Of a stretch of 64,000 nt of DNA, positions 25,593-35,745 are shown piece by piece. Positions within the stretch are counted from its first letter, which is position 1. Each line of letters opens with the position of its first letter. The notes beneath the pieces were generated by a model, which did no database searches, was not told the origin of the DNA, and saw nothing but the letters and a program-made list of their open reading frames with translations. The stretch covers positions 62,001 to 126,000 of the forward strand of contig CAVPDG010000011.1 in the NCBI GenBank assembly GCA_963702535.1, read 5' to 3'. This DNA is from CAVPDG01 sp963702535 (GTDB taxonomy: Bacteria > Chloroflexota > Anaerolineae > Anaerolineales > UBA4823). The position numbers and the translations under genes were made by a program.

Positions 25593-26844
25593 ATGGATAA
25601 ACTAACCGGTTATCGCTGCTCGCTGTGTGGGAAGACCTACCAACCAGGGGAGATCCAGTATACCTGCCCAGCGGATGGGGGCAATCTCGACGTCCTTCTC
25701 GACTACGATTTCATCCGGAAAAGCACTGCACCTGAGGCTATCTTTGCCAGCACGGATGCTTCTCTGTGGCGATACCTCCCCTTGTTGCCGGTGGCAGATC
25801 CGCAGGCGTCAGGGACTCCGCTGCGCGCAGCGGGTTGGACGCCGGTCTTCAAGCCGCCCTACCTGGCGCAAATTCATGGATTTGATCAACTGTGGATCAA
25901 GGATGAAAGCCGCAACCCAACCGCCTCGTTCAAAGATCGCGCCAGTTCGGTGGTGGTTGCGCGGGCGCAGCAAACAGGGGTGGAGGTGGTGGTAACTGCC
26001 TCGACGGGCAACGCCGGGGCAGCGCTGGCAGGCATGGCGGCGGCGGTGGGACAAAAAGCTGTTATCCTGGCGCCGCGCACCGCTCCGCCGGCAAAAATCG
26101 CCCAACTGCTCGTGTTTGGCGCTGAGGTGATCCTCGTCGATGGCACGTATGATGACGCATTCGACCTGACCATCCAAGCCGCGCAGGAGTTTGGCTGGTA
26201 CTGCCGGAACACCGGCTACAATCCTTTCACAGCCGAGGGGAAGAAAAGCGCCGCGCTGGAGATTTGGGAACAAATCATCTGCGGGGAGGGATTGGCGAAG
26301 AAGGGGAAGAATTTATCGGTCTTCGTCTCTGTCGGCGATGGGAACATCATCTCGGGTATTCACAAGGGATTTAAAGATCTGGCTGCGTTGGGATGGCTTG
26401 AACAGATGCCACGCTTGTACGGGATCCAGGCTGAAGGATCGGCGGCTGTGGCGAATGCGTATCATTCGGGAAAAGAAACGATCGTCCCGGTATCCGCCAG
26501 CACGCTGGCAGATAGCATATCTGTCGATCTGCCGCGCGACGGCGTGCGCGCGGTGCGCGCTGCCCGCGAGACCGGCGGCGCATACATCACGGTCAGCGAT
26601 AACGAGATTCTGAGCGCCATCGCCGGGCTGGGCAAAGTGGGGATCTTCGCTGAACCAGCGGGGGCTACATCCTATGCCGGCTTTGTAAAAGCCATCTCAG
26701 CAGGTATCCTCTCTGCGGGATGATGCGGTGGTGGTGATCAATACCGGTAGCGGATTAAAGGATACGCGTGCCGCGGTCAAGGCAGTACCAGAGGCAAAGG
26801 TGATTGAGCCGAGACTGGACGCATTGAAGAGGGTGATAAAATAA
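25593..26844 (+). CDS. Threonine synthase-like PLP enzyme (one frameshift)
   Basis: About 416 residues, fold-type II PLP enzyme. It has an N-terminal zinc-ribbon-like segment (CSLCGKTYQPGEIQYTC), the PLP lysine in TASFKDRASSVV, the phosphate loop STGNAGAALAG and FVSVGDGNIISG. The frame breaks near 26710. The last 45 codons continue in the next frame (DDAVVVINTGSGLKDTRAAV) to the stop at 26844. It starts nine bases after permease 2, so it belongs to the purine operon. It may be a threonine synthase or, given context, a diaminopropionate or serine-type lyase paralog. Confidence 0.75.
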
Positions 26845-26860
26845 CCTGAGCAGGGAAAAA

Positions 26861-26912
26861 AGAGCCACCGACCTGCAGGAAGCCTCACCAATGGGGTGGG
26901 TGGTAATTTTTC
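26861..26912 (+). terminator. Possible terminator after the importer operon
   Basis: CCACC (26865-26869) can pair with GGTGG (26899-26903), with a nested CACC/GGTG stem inside, followed by TAATTTTTCTC. The structure is imperfect. Confidence 0.4.
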
Positions 26913-26936
26913 TCCCACACACAACCGGGAAAGTGC

Positions 26937-27881
26937 ATGAACGCTCCCCTGATTTCTATTATTACGCCAATATTCAACGAATCGAAAATAATCCCTGAGC
27001 TGTACCGCCGTGTGAAGGATGTGATGGAAAGCACGGGGCAGACCTGGGAGCTGATCATGGTGGACGACGGCTCAACAGATGGCTCTGCTGATCTCATCTG
27101 CCAGCTTGGGTCACAGGACAAGTGTATCCGCCCGGTGATTTTCGCCCGCAATTTTGGACACCAGCTCGCCGTCACAGCGGGGCTGGATTACTCGCGCGGC
27201 AAGGCAGTGGTGATTATGGACGCTGACTTGCAAGACCCGCCGGAAGTTGTCCCGGAGCTGCTGGCTAAGTGGCAGGAAGGCTACGAGGTAGTATATGCCG
27301 TGCGCGCCCACCGTGAGGGTGAGACAGCCTTCAAGCTCCTGACTGCTTCATTATTTTATCGCTTGATCGCCCGGATGACAGATGTCAACATCCCCATGGA
27401 TACCGGTGACTTCCGCTTGTTGGACCGCAAGGTGGTCAATGTGCTGAACAAGATGCGCGAGCGGCACCGTTTTCTCCGGGGGATGTCTGTGTGGGTTGGC
27501 TTCAAGCAAACGGGCGTCGAGTACAACCGGGCAGCTCGCTACGCAGGAGAGACCAAGTACCCCTTCAAGAAAATGTTCAAGTTTGCATGGGACGCCATCA
27601 CCAGCTTCTCATACCTGCCGTTGCAGGTGGCTACCTATTTGGGATTCATCTTAGCAGGATTGAGCATCCTGGCAATACCTGTCGTGGCGATTATGCGCAT
27701 GACGGGATCGCAATCGGCGTTTGCAGGGCAGGCAACGACGCTGGTGGCAGTCCTGTTCCTGGGAGGGGTACAGCTCATCTCCCTCGGGATCCTGGGTGAG
27801 TATGTCGGTCGCCTGTACGACGAAGCGCGGGGACGCCCATTGTACATTGTGCGTGAAGAGCCGCAAGACGAGATGGACTAG
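26937..27881 (+). CDS. GT2 polyprenyl-phosphate glycosyltransferase
   Basis: A 314-residue DPM1/GtrB-like enzyme that transfers a sugar from a nucleotide donor to a polyprenyl phosphate carrier. The GT-A domain has LISIITPIFNES, VDDGSTDGS, MDADLQDPPEVVPELL and DTGDFRLLDRKV. Two C-terminal helices are visible (about 232-255 and 268-290), separated by a short loop. It is flanked by two PLP-enzyme genes but has no obvious link to purine metabolism. Its product could feed the polytopic transferase at 13126-14746. Confidence 0.88.
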   Translation: MNAPLISIITPIFNESKIIPELYRRVKDVMESTGQTWELIMVDDGSTDGSADLICQLGSQDKCIRPVIFARNFGHQLAVTAGLDYSRGKAVVIMDADLQDPPEVVPELLAKWQEGYEVVYAVRAHREGETAFKLLTASLFYRLIARMTDVNIPMDTGDFRLLDRKVVNVLNKMRERHRFLRGMSVWVGFKQTGVEYNRAARYAGETKYPFKKMFKFAWDAITSFSYLPLQVATYLGFILAGLSILAIPVVAIMRMTGSQSAFAGQATTLVAVLFLGGVQLISLGILGEYVGRLYDEARGRPLYIVREEPQDEMD

Positions 27882-27910
27882 CAATCACAATCAAAGGAGA
27901 AGAATAGTCA

Positions 27911-29381
27911 ATGACTGCAATTGATCTGAGTACAATCCCGGATCGGCGGGAGCGGGCAATCCAAAGGGTGAGGGAGCGTAAGATCTATATTCCTACTTTC
28001 GCTCAGATGAGAAATCCCAATTTGATCCCGGCTTCAGTCCGTGAGCGTTTAAACAAAGTCGGATTATGGGATGTTGATCCACTGAACCTATCGCGAATCA
28101 CCTGGAAAAATGAGCCAGTGACGCGCGGCGGTGGATACGGCGGTGTCAACTACCTGGAGATACCCAAAAGCCTGACCGGAGTTGATGCCAGGATCGTCGT
28201 GCTGGTAGGGAAATGGTTCCCAACCGGCGCGCATAAAGTGGGAGCAGCGTTCGGCTGCCTGGTGCCGCGCCTGGTCACTGGTCAGTTCGATCCGACAACA
28301 CAAAAGGCTGTCTGGCCTTCGACCGGGAACTTCTGCCGCGGAGGAGCCTACGATTCAGCGCTATTGGGTTGCCAATCGATTGCGATTTTGCCGGAAGGGA
28401 TGAGCCGGGAGCGGTTCGATTGGCTATCCAAAATTGCCGGTGAGGTGATTGCAACGCCTGGCAGCGAGTTCGAATGTCAAGGAGATCTTCGATAAGTGCT
28501 GGGAGCTCAGAAAATCCGGGCAAGACCTGATGATTTTCAACCAATTCGAGGAGTTTGGCAATTATCTATGGCACTACTATGTCACCGGGCATGCGATGGA
28601 GGAAGTGCTCGAGCAGGTGATGAGACCCGGCGACAGCTACGCCGGCATGGTTTCCGCTACCGGATCTGCAGGTACGATTGCCAGTGGTGATTACCTCAAG
28701 CAACGCTTCCCTTCCAGCAAGATAGGCGCCAGCGAAGCACTGCAATGCCCGACCCTGCTGGAAAACGGGTTTGGCGCTCACCGGATCGAGGGGATCGGGG
28801 ATAAACATGTGCCCTGGATCCATAACGTAAAAAATACCGATGTTGTGGTTGCGATCGACGATGAAGCCGTTGTCAGCCTGGCGCGTTTATTCAACGAGCC
28901 GGCGGGTCGTGCCTACCTGGCGAAGAAGGGCGTTCCGGGCGAGTTCATCGACAAGCTGGACCTGTTGGGATTCTCCGGTATTTCGAATATGCTTTCAGCG
29001 ATCAAGATGGCAAAATACTACGAGCTAAGCGACCAGGATATCGTCGTCACCGTATTGACCGATTCGATGGAGCTGTATGCCAGCAGGTTGAAGGAGATGC
29101 ATGTGGAATTTGGGACATATTCCGAGCTGGATGCCGCGGCGCATTTCATGCACTATCTACATGGTGTCTCAACGGACAATATGCTCGAACTCACCTACGC
29201 CGATCGCCGGCGAGTGCACAACTTGAAGTATTTCACCTGGGTCGAACAGCAAGGCAGGACGTACGAAGAGATCCAGGCGCAATGGTACGAGCGCACTTAC
29301 TGGACCGATGTGCAGCGCCAGGTCGAAGAGATCGATGCACTGATCGATGAATTCAATTCTGATAGCGGGGTGCTTGCTTGA
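27911..29381 (+). CDS. Fold-type II PLP enzyme, cysteine-synthase/TrpB-like (one frameshift)
   Basis: About 489 residues. The likely PLP lysine is in WFPTGAHKVGAAFG (compare the AHK motif of TrpB), with the phosphate-binding WPSTGNFCRGGAYDSAL and ATGSAGTIASGDYL segments. The frame breaks near 28470: an extra T before CGAATGTCAAGG hides the continuation SNVKEIFDKCWELRKSGQ. An AAAGGAG site precedes the ATG. I do not recognise a named enzyme. In this context it could play the role of YgeX, the diaminopropionate ammonia-lyase of E. coli ygeW clusters. Confidence 0.7.
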
Positions 29382-29404
29382 TGTGGTGACAAGCAACTGT
29401 GTTG

Positions 29405-29436
29405 GAGGGGGAGGCAGTAGGTGTTGCCTTCTCCCT
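29405..29436 (+). terminator. Hairpin after the PLP enzyme gene
   Basis: GAGGGGGAGGCA pairs with TGCCTTCTCCCTC with one bulge around a short loop. Only a weak T-rich stretch follows, so termination is probable but not certain. Confidence 0.45.
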
Positions 29437-29461
29437 CTTCCAAAGCTTTTTCGATGCTCCA

Positions 29462-30028
29462 ATGACTGATGGTCTGCCTGCCCCAACCTCGCTGATCCTA
29501 GTGGCACTCGTCACCCAGCCGCGCGACCTTGAGATTGCCCGTCTGCTTGGCTGGTACCGTATCCCCTTGCGCAGCGCGCCCAAGGTTATCGCCGTCGATT
29601 TCCTGGCATTTTACCAGACGAGCATGTTCGCCGAAGATAAGTGGCGCATCAACCTTGTGGCGCCTGTGCGCGGACATGAGCTGACCACGCGGGCAGAGCT
29701 GTTGCAGGATGAGCCTGACCATCCCCATGCAAGCCAGGAATACTATAAAATCCAGGTCGGACCCCTGGTACGGCTGCCCAAGCCGATCGTGGCGAACAAG
29801 TGGCGGCGGATTACCTTTTTCTATACCACGGGTGAATACCTGTTTCAGGCTCGAACGATCGAGGACCTCATCGTTGCGTCTGAAGACCGCCCCATCCTGT
29901 GGCAGGCGCTGAGAGAGCGGGCTAACCAGGATGAGCTCTACGGCGGTGAAACATTGCCTAGCGATGACATCGACGAGGATTTGCTGGCTTCTCTCCTCGG
30001 GCTGATCGAGAGACCTGGAAAAGGTTAA
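29462..30028 (+). CDS. Uncharacterised conserved-looking protein (WYRIP motif)
   Basis: About 188 residues from the ATG at 29462 (MTDGLPAPTS); an in-frame start at 29399 would run through the terminator hairpin. No signal peptide or helix is seen. Striking segments are RDLEIARLLGWYRIPLRSAP, FLAFYQTSMF, LVAPVRGHELTTRAELL and WRRITFFYTTGE. The sequence is rich in aromatic and basic residues and looks cytoplasmic. I do not recognise a named domain. A nucleic-acid-related role is only a guess. It precedes the permease pair by 31 bases, in the same direction. Confidence 0.6.
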   Translation: MTDGLPAPTSLILVALVTQPRDLEIARLLGWYRIPLRSAPKVIAVDFLAFYQTSMFAEDKWRINLVAPVRGHELTTRAELLQDEPDHPHASQEYYKIQVGPLVRLPKPIVANKWRRITFFYTTGEYLFQARTIEDLIVASEDRPILWQALRERANQDELYGGETLPSDDIDEDLLASLLGLIERPGKG

Positions 30029-30059
30029 ACCCAACCGGTTAGGATGGAGTAAGTATTTT

Positions 30060-30992
30060 ATGACACGCTTCATCCTGAAACGACTTGCGCTCTTACCCCT
30101 GGTCATCCTCCTGGCGAATTTCCTGGGATTTGCATACGCCTTCTATATTGGCCCCTTGACCGCCCTGGATAATCCCTATTCAACCTCCGGGGGTAGGGTC
30201 GAAGCGGTCAAACTATTACCAGCCTACGTAACCTATCTGCGGGCTGTCTTCTCCGGCAACCTGGGAGAGATGCCCAATAGCGAGTTGATCTCAACCGTCG
30301 TTACCAGGGCTGCCTTGAACAGTCTTGTTTTACTTGCTCTTGCTCTGGCGTTGAGCGTTCTGTTCGGATTCCTGGCAGGGCTGGCAGCGGTGCGCCCCAG
30401 ACCGCCGCGGGTAGCCGGCTGGCTGACCTTCCTTTCCACAATTGGCCTGGCGGCGCCTAGCTTCTATATCGGAATCTTGCTCATTTCGCTATCTGTCTTG
30501 TACGTCATTTGGGGACCCACCTCCAACCCACTCGTGCCTTTTCAGGGATTTGGGTGGGATGCTCACCTTATCCTACCGGTCCTGGCGTTAATGGTGCAGC
30601 CGGCGGTAAAGATCGCCCAGGTGATAGCCAATTTGCTGGTGGAGGAGATGGGCAAACAGTATGTCGTCGCAGCAATCAGCATGGGGCATAGCCTGGCAGC
30701 GATCCGCAGGCATTACGCGTTGCGCAATGTGATGGCGCCGGTGGTGCTGGTGATCGCCGGATCGCTGCGGTTTATGGTGGCAGAGCTGATCATCATCGAG
30801 CGCTTGTTCGACTGGCCCGGATTCGGCCGATTGTTCTCCACAACCATCATCCTGACCTCGCATTCTGAAAATTATTTGCTCATCCCGCTCATGGCGGCGA
30901 TGATGACGATGCTGGCTGTACTTTATTACCTCGCTGATATGATCGCTTCGATCCTGGCACGCGCCTATGACCCGCGGCTGGAACGCACGTAG
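30060..30992 (+). CDS. ABC permease, DppB-like
   Basis: A 310-residue membrane protein of the BPD_transp_1 family, peptide/nickel type. It has an N-terminal helix (about 10-30) and an external loop with GNLGEM. The cytoplasmic EAA-like loop is AAISMGHSLAAIRRHYALRN, used to contact an ATPase. The segment IIERLFDWPGFGRL is the DppB hallmark. No ATPase or binding-protein gene is adjacent, so it must share an ATPase encoded elsewhere or be repurposed. Confidence 0.85.
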   Translation: MTRFILKRLALLPLVILLANFLGFAYAFYIGPLTALDNPYSTSGGRVEAVKLLPAYVTYLRAVFSGNLGEMPNSELISTVVTRAALNSLVLLALALALSVLFGFLAGLAAVRPRPPRVAGWLTFLSTIGLAAPSFYIGILLISLSVLYVIWGPTSNPLVPFQGFGWDAHLILPVLALMVQPAVKIAQVIANLLVEEMGKQYVVAAISMGHSLAAIRRHYALRNVMAPVVLVIAGSLRFMVAELIIIERLFDWPGFGRLFSTTIILTSHSENYLLIPLMAAMMTMLAVLYYLADMIASILARAYDPRLERT

Positions 30993-30997
30993 GCTGG

Positions 30998-32041
30998 ATG
31001 GATATGCCTGAGCACCAAACGATCAGTCTATCGATCCCGAGCCAGCGCTTCGTTGTCGCGCCCGGGCAGCGCTTGCGAATCCCTGTCACGCTGGTAAATC
31101 ACGGCAGCCAGGTCATAGACTGCATGCTCCGGCTCGAGGGGCTCCCAGAAGGCTGGATTCCCAGCCGCCTCGAAGTGATCCGGCTGGCACCGAGGGAGCC
31201 AGTAACCGTCAAGTTGATCCTGGCGCCGCCTCCCCAGCTCCAACCTAAGGTGGAGTTTTACCACCTAAGGATCGTCCTGAGCGTTGCAGACGCGCCGGGT
31301 GAGTCCGTGGCGACTGAAGCAAGCCTGATGCTCGGGATGCAGACGATCCACGACAATCTCGGAATACTGGCACCACCCAGTCCATTTGCGCTATCACCCG
31401 GGAAGATTATTCGCGTTCCCTTCTACATAGTCAATCTTGGGGAAGTCTCGGAGCAGGTCGAGGTCAATCTCCATGGGCTCGAGAATAGCTGGTTTGCACT
31501 CTCTGAGACGGAGTTCACCCTGGCGCCCGGTGAGCGGAAGCGCCTGCTGGTTGCGCTGCATCTGCCGCGCCAGCCTGAAAGCCGGGCTGGGAGGCGCGCA
31601 TTCTCAATAGCGTTTGTCCGGCAATCACGAGGCGATGAGCCAATCACCATCGGCTGCACGCTCACCGTCGCTGCCTTCGTTGAATTAAAGTGCGAACCCG
31701 AGCGCGTCGAGGTAAATGCCAGTGAAACCAGCAGCTTGCAGTTGACCAACCTGGGGAATATTCCGCAGACCTGCCAGGTCACAGTGCATTCCGCAAGTCC
31801 GGATATTGATACGATCCAGGTTCAGCCGGAATCTCTACGGATTTTGCCGGGTCAGAGCGCCAGCTTGGGATTCAGGGTAACAGTCCGCCAGAAAAAATGG
31901 TTTGGAGGGGAGGTGCGCCACCCGTTCCAGGTACATGTTCGAGCGGCAGGTGCAGGGACGCTAACGCTGGAATGGGGAGGTGATCAGCAGAGCCCGAATA
32001 CCCATCCGGCTGCCCGAGGGCTTGGTCAACACCCAGAATAG
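30998..32041 (+). CDS. Ig-like (NEW3/COG1470-type) repeat protein
   Basis: A 347-residue beta-rich protein with about three immunoglobulin-like repeats, each with a turn of the form VVAPGQRLRIPVTL, ALSPGKIIRVPFYIV or ILPGQSASLGFRVT. No signal peptide or membrane helix is visible, which is unusual because such repeats are normally extracellular. It lies between the two permease genes and overlaps the second, so it is probably part of the complex. A start ATG is also available at 31004. Confidence 0.65.
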   Translation: MDMPEHQTISLSIPSQRFVVAPGQRLRIPVTLVNHGSQVIDCMLRLEGLPEGWIPSRLEVIRLAPREPVTVKLILAPPPQLQPKVEFYHLRIVLSVADAPGESVATEASLMLGMQTIHDNLGILAPPSPFALSPGKIIRVPFYIVNLGEVSEQVEVNLHGLENSWFALSETEFTLAPGERKRLLVALHLPRQPESRAGRRAFSIAFVRQSRGDEPITIGCTLTVAAFVELKCEPERVEVNASETSSLQLTNLGNIPQTCQVTVHSASPDIDTIQVQPESLRILPGQSASLGFRVTVRQKKWFGGEVRHPFQVHVRAAGAGTLTLEWGGDQQSPNTHPAARGLGQHPE

Positions 32042-34251
32042 TTTCCGCCACTGGTGGGGAGGGGTCAATTTACCACTGCTAGCCGGCGGCTTGATCATGC
32101 TCCTGATGCTTATCCTGGCGATCAGGGGACCTGACCTGGCGCTGCAGGACCCCATGCAGGAGAACTACGCTTTCAAAGTCAACGGTCAGGTCAGCCGACC
32201 GCCCTACCCGCCATTCACTATACCCGGCTACCCATTAGGAACTGATAATTTCGGTAGGGATCTGCTCAGTCGCATCCTGTGGGGGGTAAGACCGACGGTT
32301 ATCCTGGTGCTGACCGTCGCCTTTGTCCGCCTGGTGTTGGGTTACTTGATCGGATTAATGGCGGGCTGGTCTAACGGCAAGACAGGGAAAATACTGGATG
32401 GAATGATTTCTGCGGCGTTATCCATCCCGATCTTAATTGTTGCATTGATGACCATTACAGCGGTTGGAATCCGCAGGGGTTTGATTGCGTTTATTATCGG
32501 TCTGGCTTTGACCGGATGGGCAGAAACCGCCAGGTTTGTTGCTGCTCAAACCAAGATTGTTAAGCACCAGACCTATGTCGAAGCAGCAAGAGGCATGGGA
32601 GCATCCGACTTTCGCATCCTGGCACATCACGTGTGGAAACAATTAGCTCCCCTCCTGGGGATGATCTTTGCGTTTGAAATTAGCAGTACGCTGTTTGTAG
32701 TTGCTGAGCTGGGTTTTTTGGGCTACTTCATCGGTGGGGGTACCTGGATCGAAATATCCGATTTTGTAGTGACGAACACCCAGGGCTTGCCTGAGCTGGG
32801 GCAGATGCTCTCATCGGCATTGGTGACATTGGTAAGACCGACCGTGTTGTTGACGATCGGGACGGTCATTTTCTTCGGCATTCTGGGATTCAATTTGCTT
32901 GGGGAAGGGCTGAGGATCCGCGCCAGCCGGCAGGTCGCACGCGCCAGCAAAATCAAGAAATTTGTCGTAGAGCGGCTCGGCACGGGGCTGGATGAAAGAT
33001 ACCCGCTATCGGCGACGGATTTGATTGAAAGGCATGCGGTTATTGTGATTACAGCCCTGGCTATCCTGCTTGTCTCAGCAGGCTGGCTGATCTGGCAAAA
33101 TACGCGCCCCGTTAAAGCGACGGTCAACAGCAGCGAGGCCGCTCTGGCGGTTCCTGGCGGACAGCTTTGGGCAGCGGAGAAACATGACGCCCAGGGCACT
33201 TATTGGACCTCTGCAAGCGGTCCGCAGTCAGGCGATATTGCCTGGCGCTACCAGGCTCCCGGCGGGCTTACCGGCGGACCGGTTGTGCTTGCCGATGGCA
33301 CTGTGATCGTCGCAACCCGAGACCAGCAGATCATCGCACTGGATGCGGATGGCAAGGAGCTCTGGCAGGCGCAGCTGCCAGCAGCGCCGGTTGCCTCGCC
33401 GGCTGCAGGACCGGGGGGAGAGATCTATGTCAGCGGCGAGGATGGCAGCCTGTTGGCATTTTCAAAGGAAGGCGAGGCGCTGTGGAGATACATTCCGAAG
33501 CGGCAACGCGAGGCGACCTCCGGACCGATCGTTGATTTGAGAGGAAATATCTACTATACTCAGGTGGATACGATCCAGGCTGTCAGCGCTGGGGGCGAGT
33601 TCCAGATGGGCAGCTTACGCCAGTGATGTTTATGCGGAGCAGCCGCCGGTATTGAGCGCGGGCGAGTCTTACATCTTTTTATTGGACAAAGCCCTGGCCG
33701 CGGAAAGCGGTGTTGCGCTGAACCTGGATGGATTACCGGTAGATGAGCTGAAATTCACCTCGCCTGAGTTTTTCGTCGGCGCCGACCAGGCAACTTACTT
33801 GCGCTCCGGACACGAAATCTACAAATGGAAGAATACCGAAGCTGGGCTGGAGGTGCAACCTCCCATAACGTGGCCGTACCAGGATTACGTGGTGATGCCG
33901 CCGATCGAACAGGGGGTAACACCGGAAGGTATGGCATGGATGTTCTATGCGTCAGACTATAATGATACCCGCATGGTCTGGCTGGATCAAGCTGGCAAGC
34001 TGATTGCAAACAGCCGTCTGCAGGAGCGGCAGAGCCAGTTGATCAGCATAGATCGCGACCTGGTTGCCTATATTTGTTCCAACAACTATAAAGCCAACGT
34101 TCGCTGCGAGGCTCTCAAAATTGCAGTGGAAAATCCGCTCTGGACGATTGAACTGGGCGAGAACGTGTCTGTTGTGGGAGGCGCGGTAATCCCGGGTAGA
34201 ATGTATATTGCGCTGGATACGGGTATGCTCATTGCGGTTGGCTCACCTTAA
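31980..34251 (+). CDS. DppC-like permease fused to PQQ-type beta-propeller (one frameshift)
   Basis: About 756 residues. Residues 30-330 are a DppC-like permease: LGTDNFGRDLLSRILWGVRP, the EAA loop VEAARGMGASDFRIL and ELGFLGYFIGGGTW. An added helix (about 355-375, VIVITALAILLVSAGWLIW) leads to an external domain with propeller repeats: GDIAWRYQAPGG, LDADGKELWQAQLP, GEIYVSGEDGSLLAFSKEGE and GEALWRYIPK. The frame breaks near 33615 (an extra A; QWAAYASDVYAEQ restored) and continues to 34251. The GTG at 31980 overlaps the previous gene; a TTG near 32022 is an alternative start. Confidence 0.75.
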
Positions 34252-34270
34252 CCATTTGAGGAAATAACTA

Positions 34271-35693
34271 ATGACTTTACTCATCATCAAAGCGGGTACG
34301 ATCATCACGGCAAGCGAGACTTACACGGCTGACATCCTTGTTGATGGAGAAAAAATAGCCGCAATCGGGCAAGATCTGGATGCCCCGGACGCGGAAATCG
34401 TTGATGCGCGCGGCAAGATCGTTTTGCCTGGAGGGGTCGACCCGCACACCCATTTCGACCTGCCCATGTTTGGAACGGTCTCTTCAGATGATCACTATAC
34501 GGGGCATAAAGCGGCGGCATTCGGGGGTACAACTACGGTAATTGACTTTGTGTCGCAGGATTACCCGGAGTCTGGAGGAATGCGTAGCTGCCTGGCATGC
34601 CAAGGCGGACAAGAAAGCCGCGATCGATTTCAGTTTTCACATGAATATCAGCGCTTATCCTCCATCGGTTGCAGCCGAGCTTCCACACTTGCTGGATATG
34701 GGGATCAGCTCATTAAAGGTATTTATGGCGTATAACAACCGCCTGCGCCTGGATGACGGGGGGATTTTTCGATTGATGCGCCAGGCGCGCGAGCTTGGGA
34801 TGCTGGTGATGTTGCACGCTGAGAATGGGGATGTCATCGAGACGTTGGTGGCGGAGGCTTTGGAAGCGGGACATACGACACCCGAGTGGCATGCGTTGAC
34901 CCGCCCGGCATGGGGCAGCGTGGAAGCCGTGTTACGCGGCGCAGCGCTGGCAGCTCAATCGGGTGGGATGTTGTATGTTGTGCACATGAACGCTGCCGGT
35001 GAAGTGGATATGGTTGAATACGCCCGCGAGAAGGGTCTGGCGGTGATGGGAGAGACCTGTCCTCAGTACCTGTTCTTTACAATGGACCAGCTTCGCCGTC
35101 CGGATGGGGCAAAGTGGGTTTGCTCTCCACCTGTGCGCGGCGTTGAGGATAATCAGCGTTTATGGCGAGGCTTGGCAGATGGGACAATTCAAACCATTGG
35201 GACGGATCACTGCCCCTTTTATTTTGATGGGAGCAAACCGATCCGATACGAGGGTGAGATGATCGCCATACCCGGCAAGGAGCTGGGCAAGGATGATTTT
35301 ACCAAGATCCCCAATGGTCTGCCCGGGGTGGGGGATCGACTGCCAATCCTGTGGACTTATGGCGTGCGAGCGGGTCACATCACTGCCAACCAGTTTGTCG
35401 CGCTCACCAGCACAAATCCCGCCAAGATCTTCGGGTTGTATCCCCGTAAGGGGGCTTTGCTGCCCGGCTCCGATGCGGACATCGTGGTGTGGGATGCAGA
35501 GAAGCGCCTGACGTATGGAACAGCCTGGTCACAACAGAGGACAGACTATAATTTATACGAAGGCTGGGAGCTCGTTGGCTTTCCGGAAAAGGTGTTCTTG
35601 AGAGGGCGCCTCCTGGTGGACCAGGGTGAGTGGCATGGACGGGCGGGGATGGGAGAATTCTTACATCGTAAGCCAGCGGCTGTGGTAATATAA
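34271..35693 (+). CDS. Dihydropyrimidinase/hydantoinase (one frameshift)
   Basis: About 473 residues. This cyclic amidohydrolase opens hydantoin or dihydropyrimidine rings to N-carbamoyl amino acids. Motifs are GGVDPHTHFDLPMFGT (metal His pair), SSLKVFMAYNN (probable carboxylated Lys), LHAENGD, VHMNAAGEVD and GTDHCPF. The frame breaks near 34569 (an extra G; QDYPSLEECVAAW restored). It follows the propeller-permease by 19 bases with a GAGG site. Hydantoinase, carbamoyltransferases and carbamate kinase occur together in E. coli ygeW clusters, so it may join the purine region functionally. Confidence 0.85.
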
Positions 35694-35745
35694 AACAGCA
35701 GTGCAAGGGGGATCTTACCGCCACACCGGGATGTAGAGCCTTGCA

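Noticed and set aside
26700..26844. In-frame TGA in the threonine synthase-like gene as a selenocysteine codon
   Set aside because: The continuation is in a different frame, so this is an indel and not UGA recoding. The same applies to the other broken genes.
28449..29381. Separate 310-codon gene after the first half of the TrpB-like enzyme
   Set aside because: Its sequence continues the same PLP-enzyme fold, and a single-base correction near 28470 fuses the two; the apparent start codon lies within the first frame.
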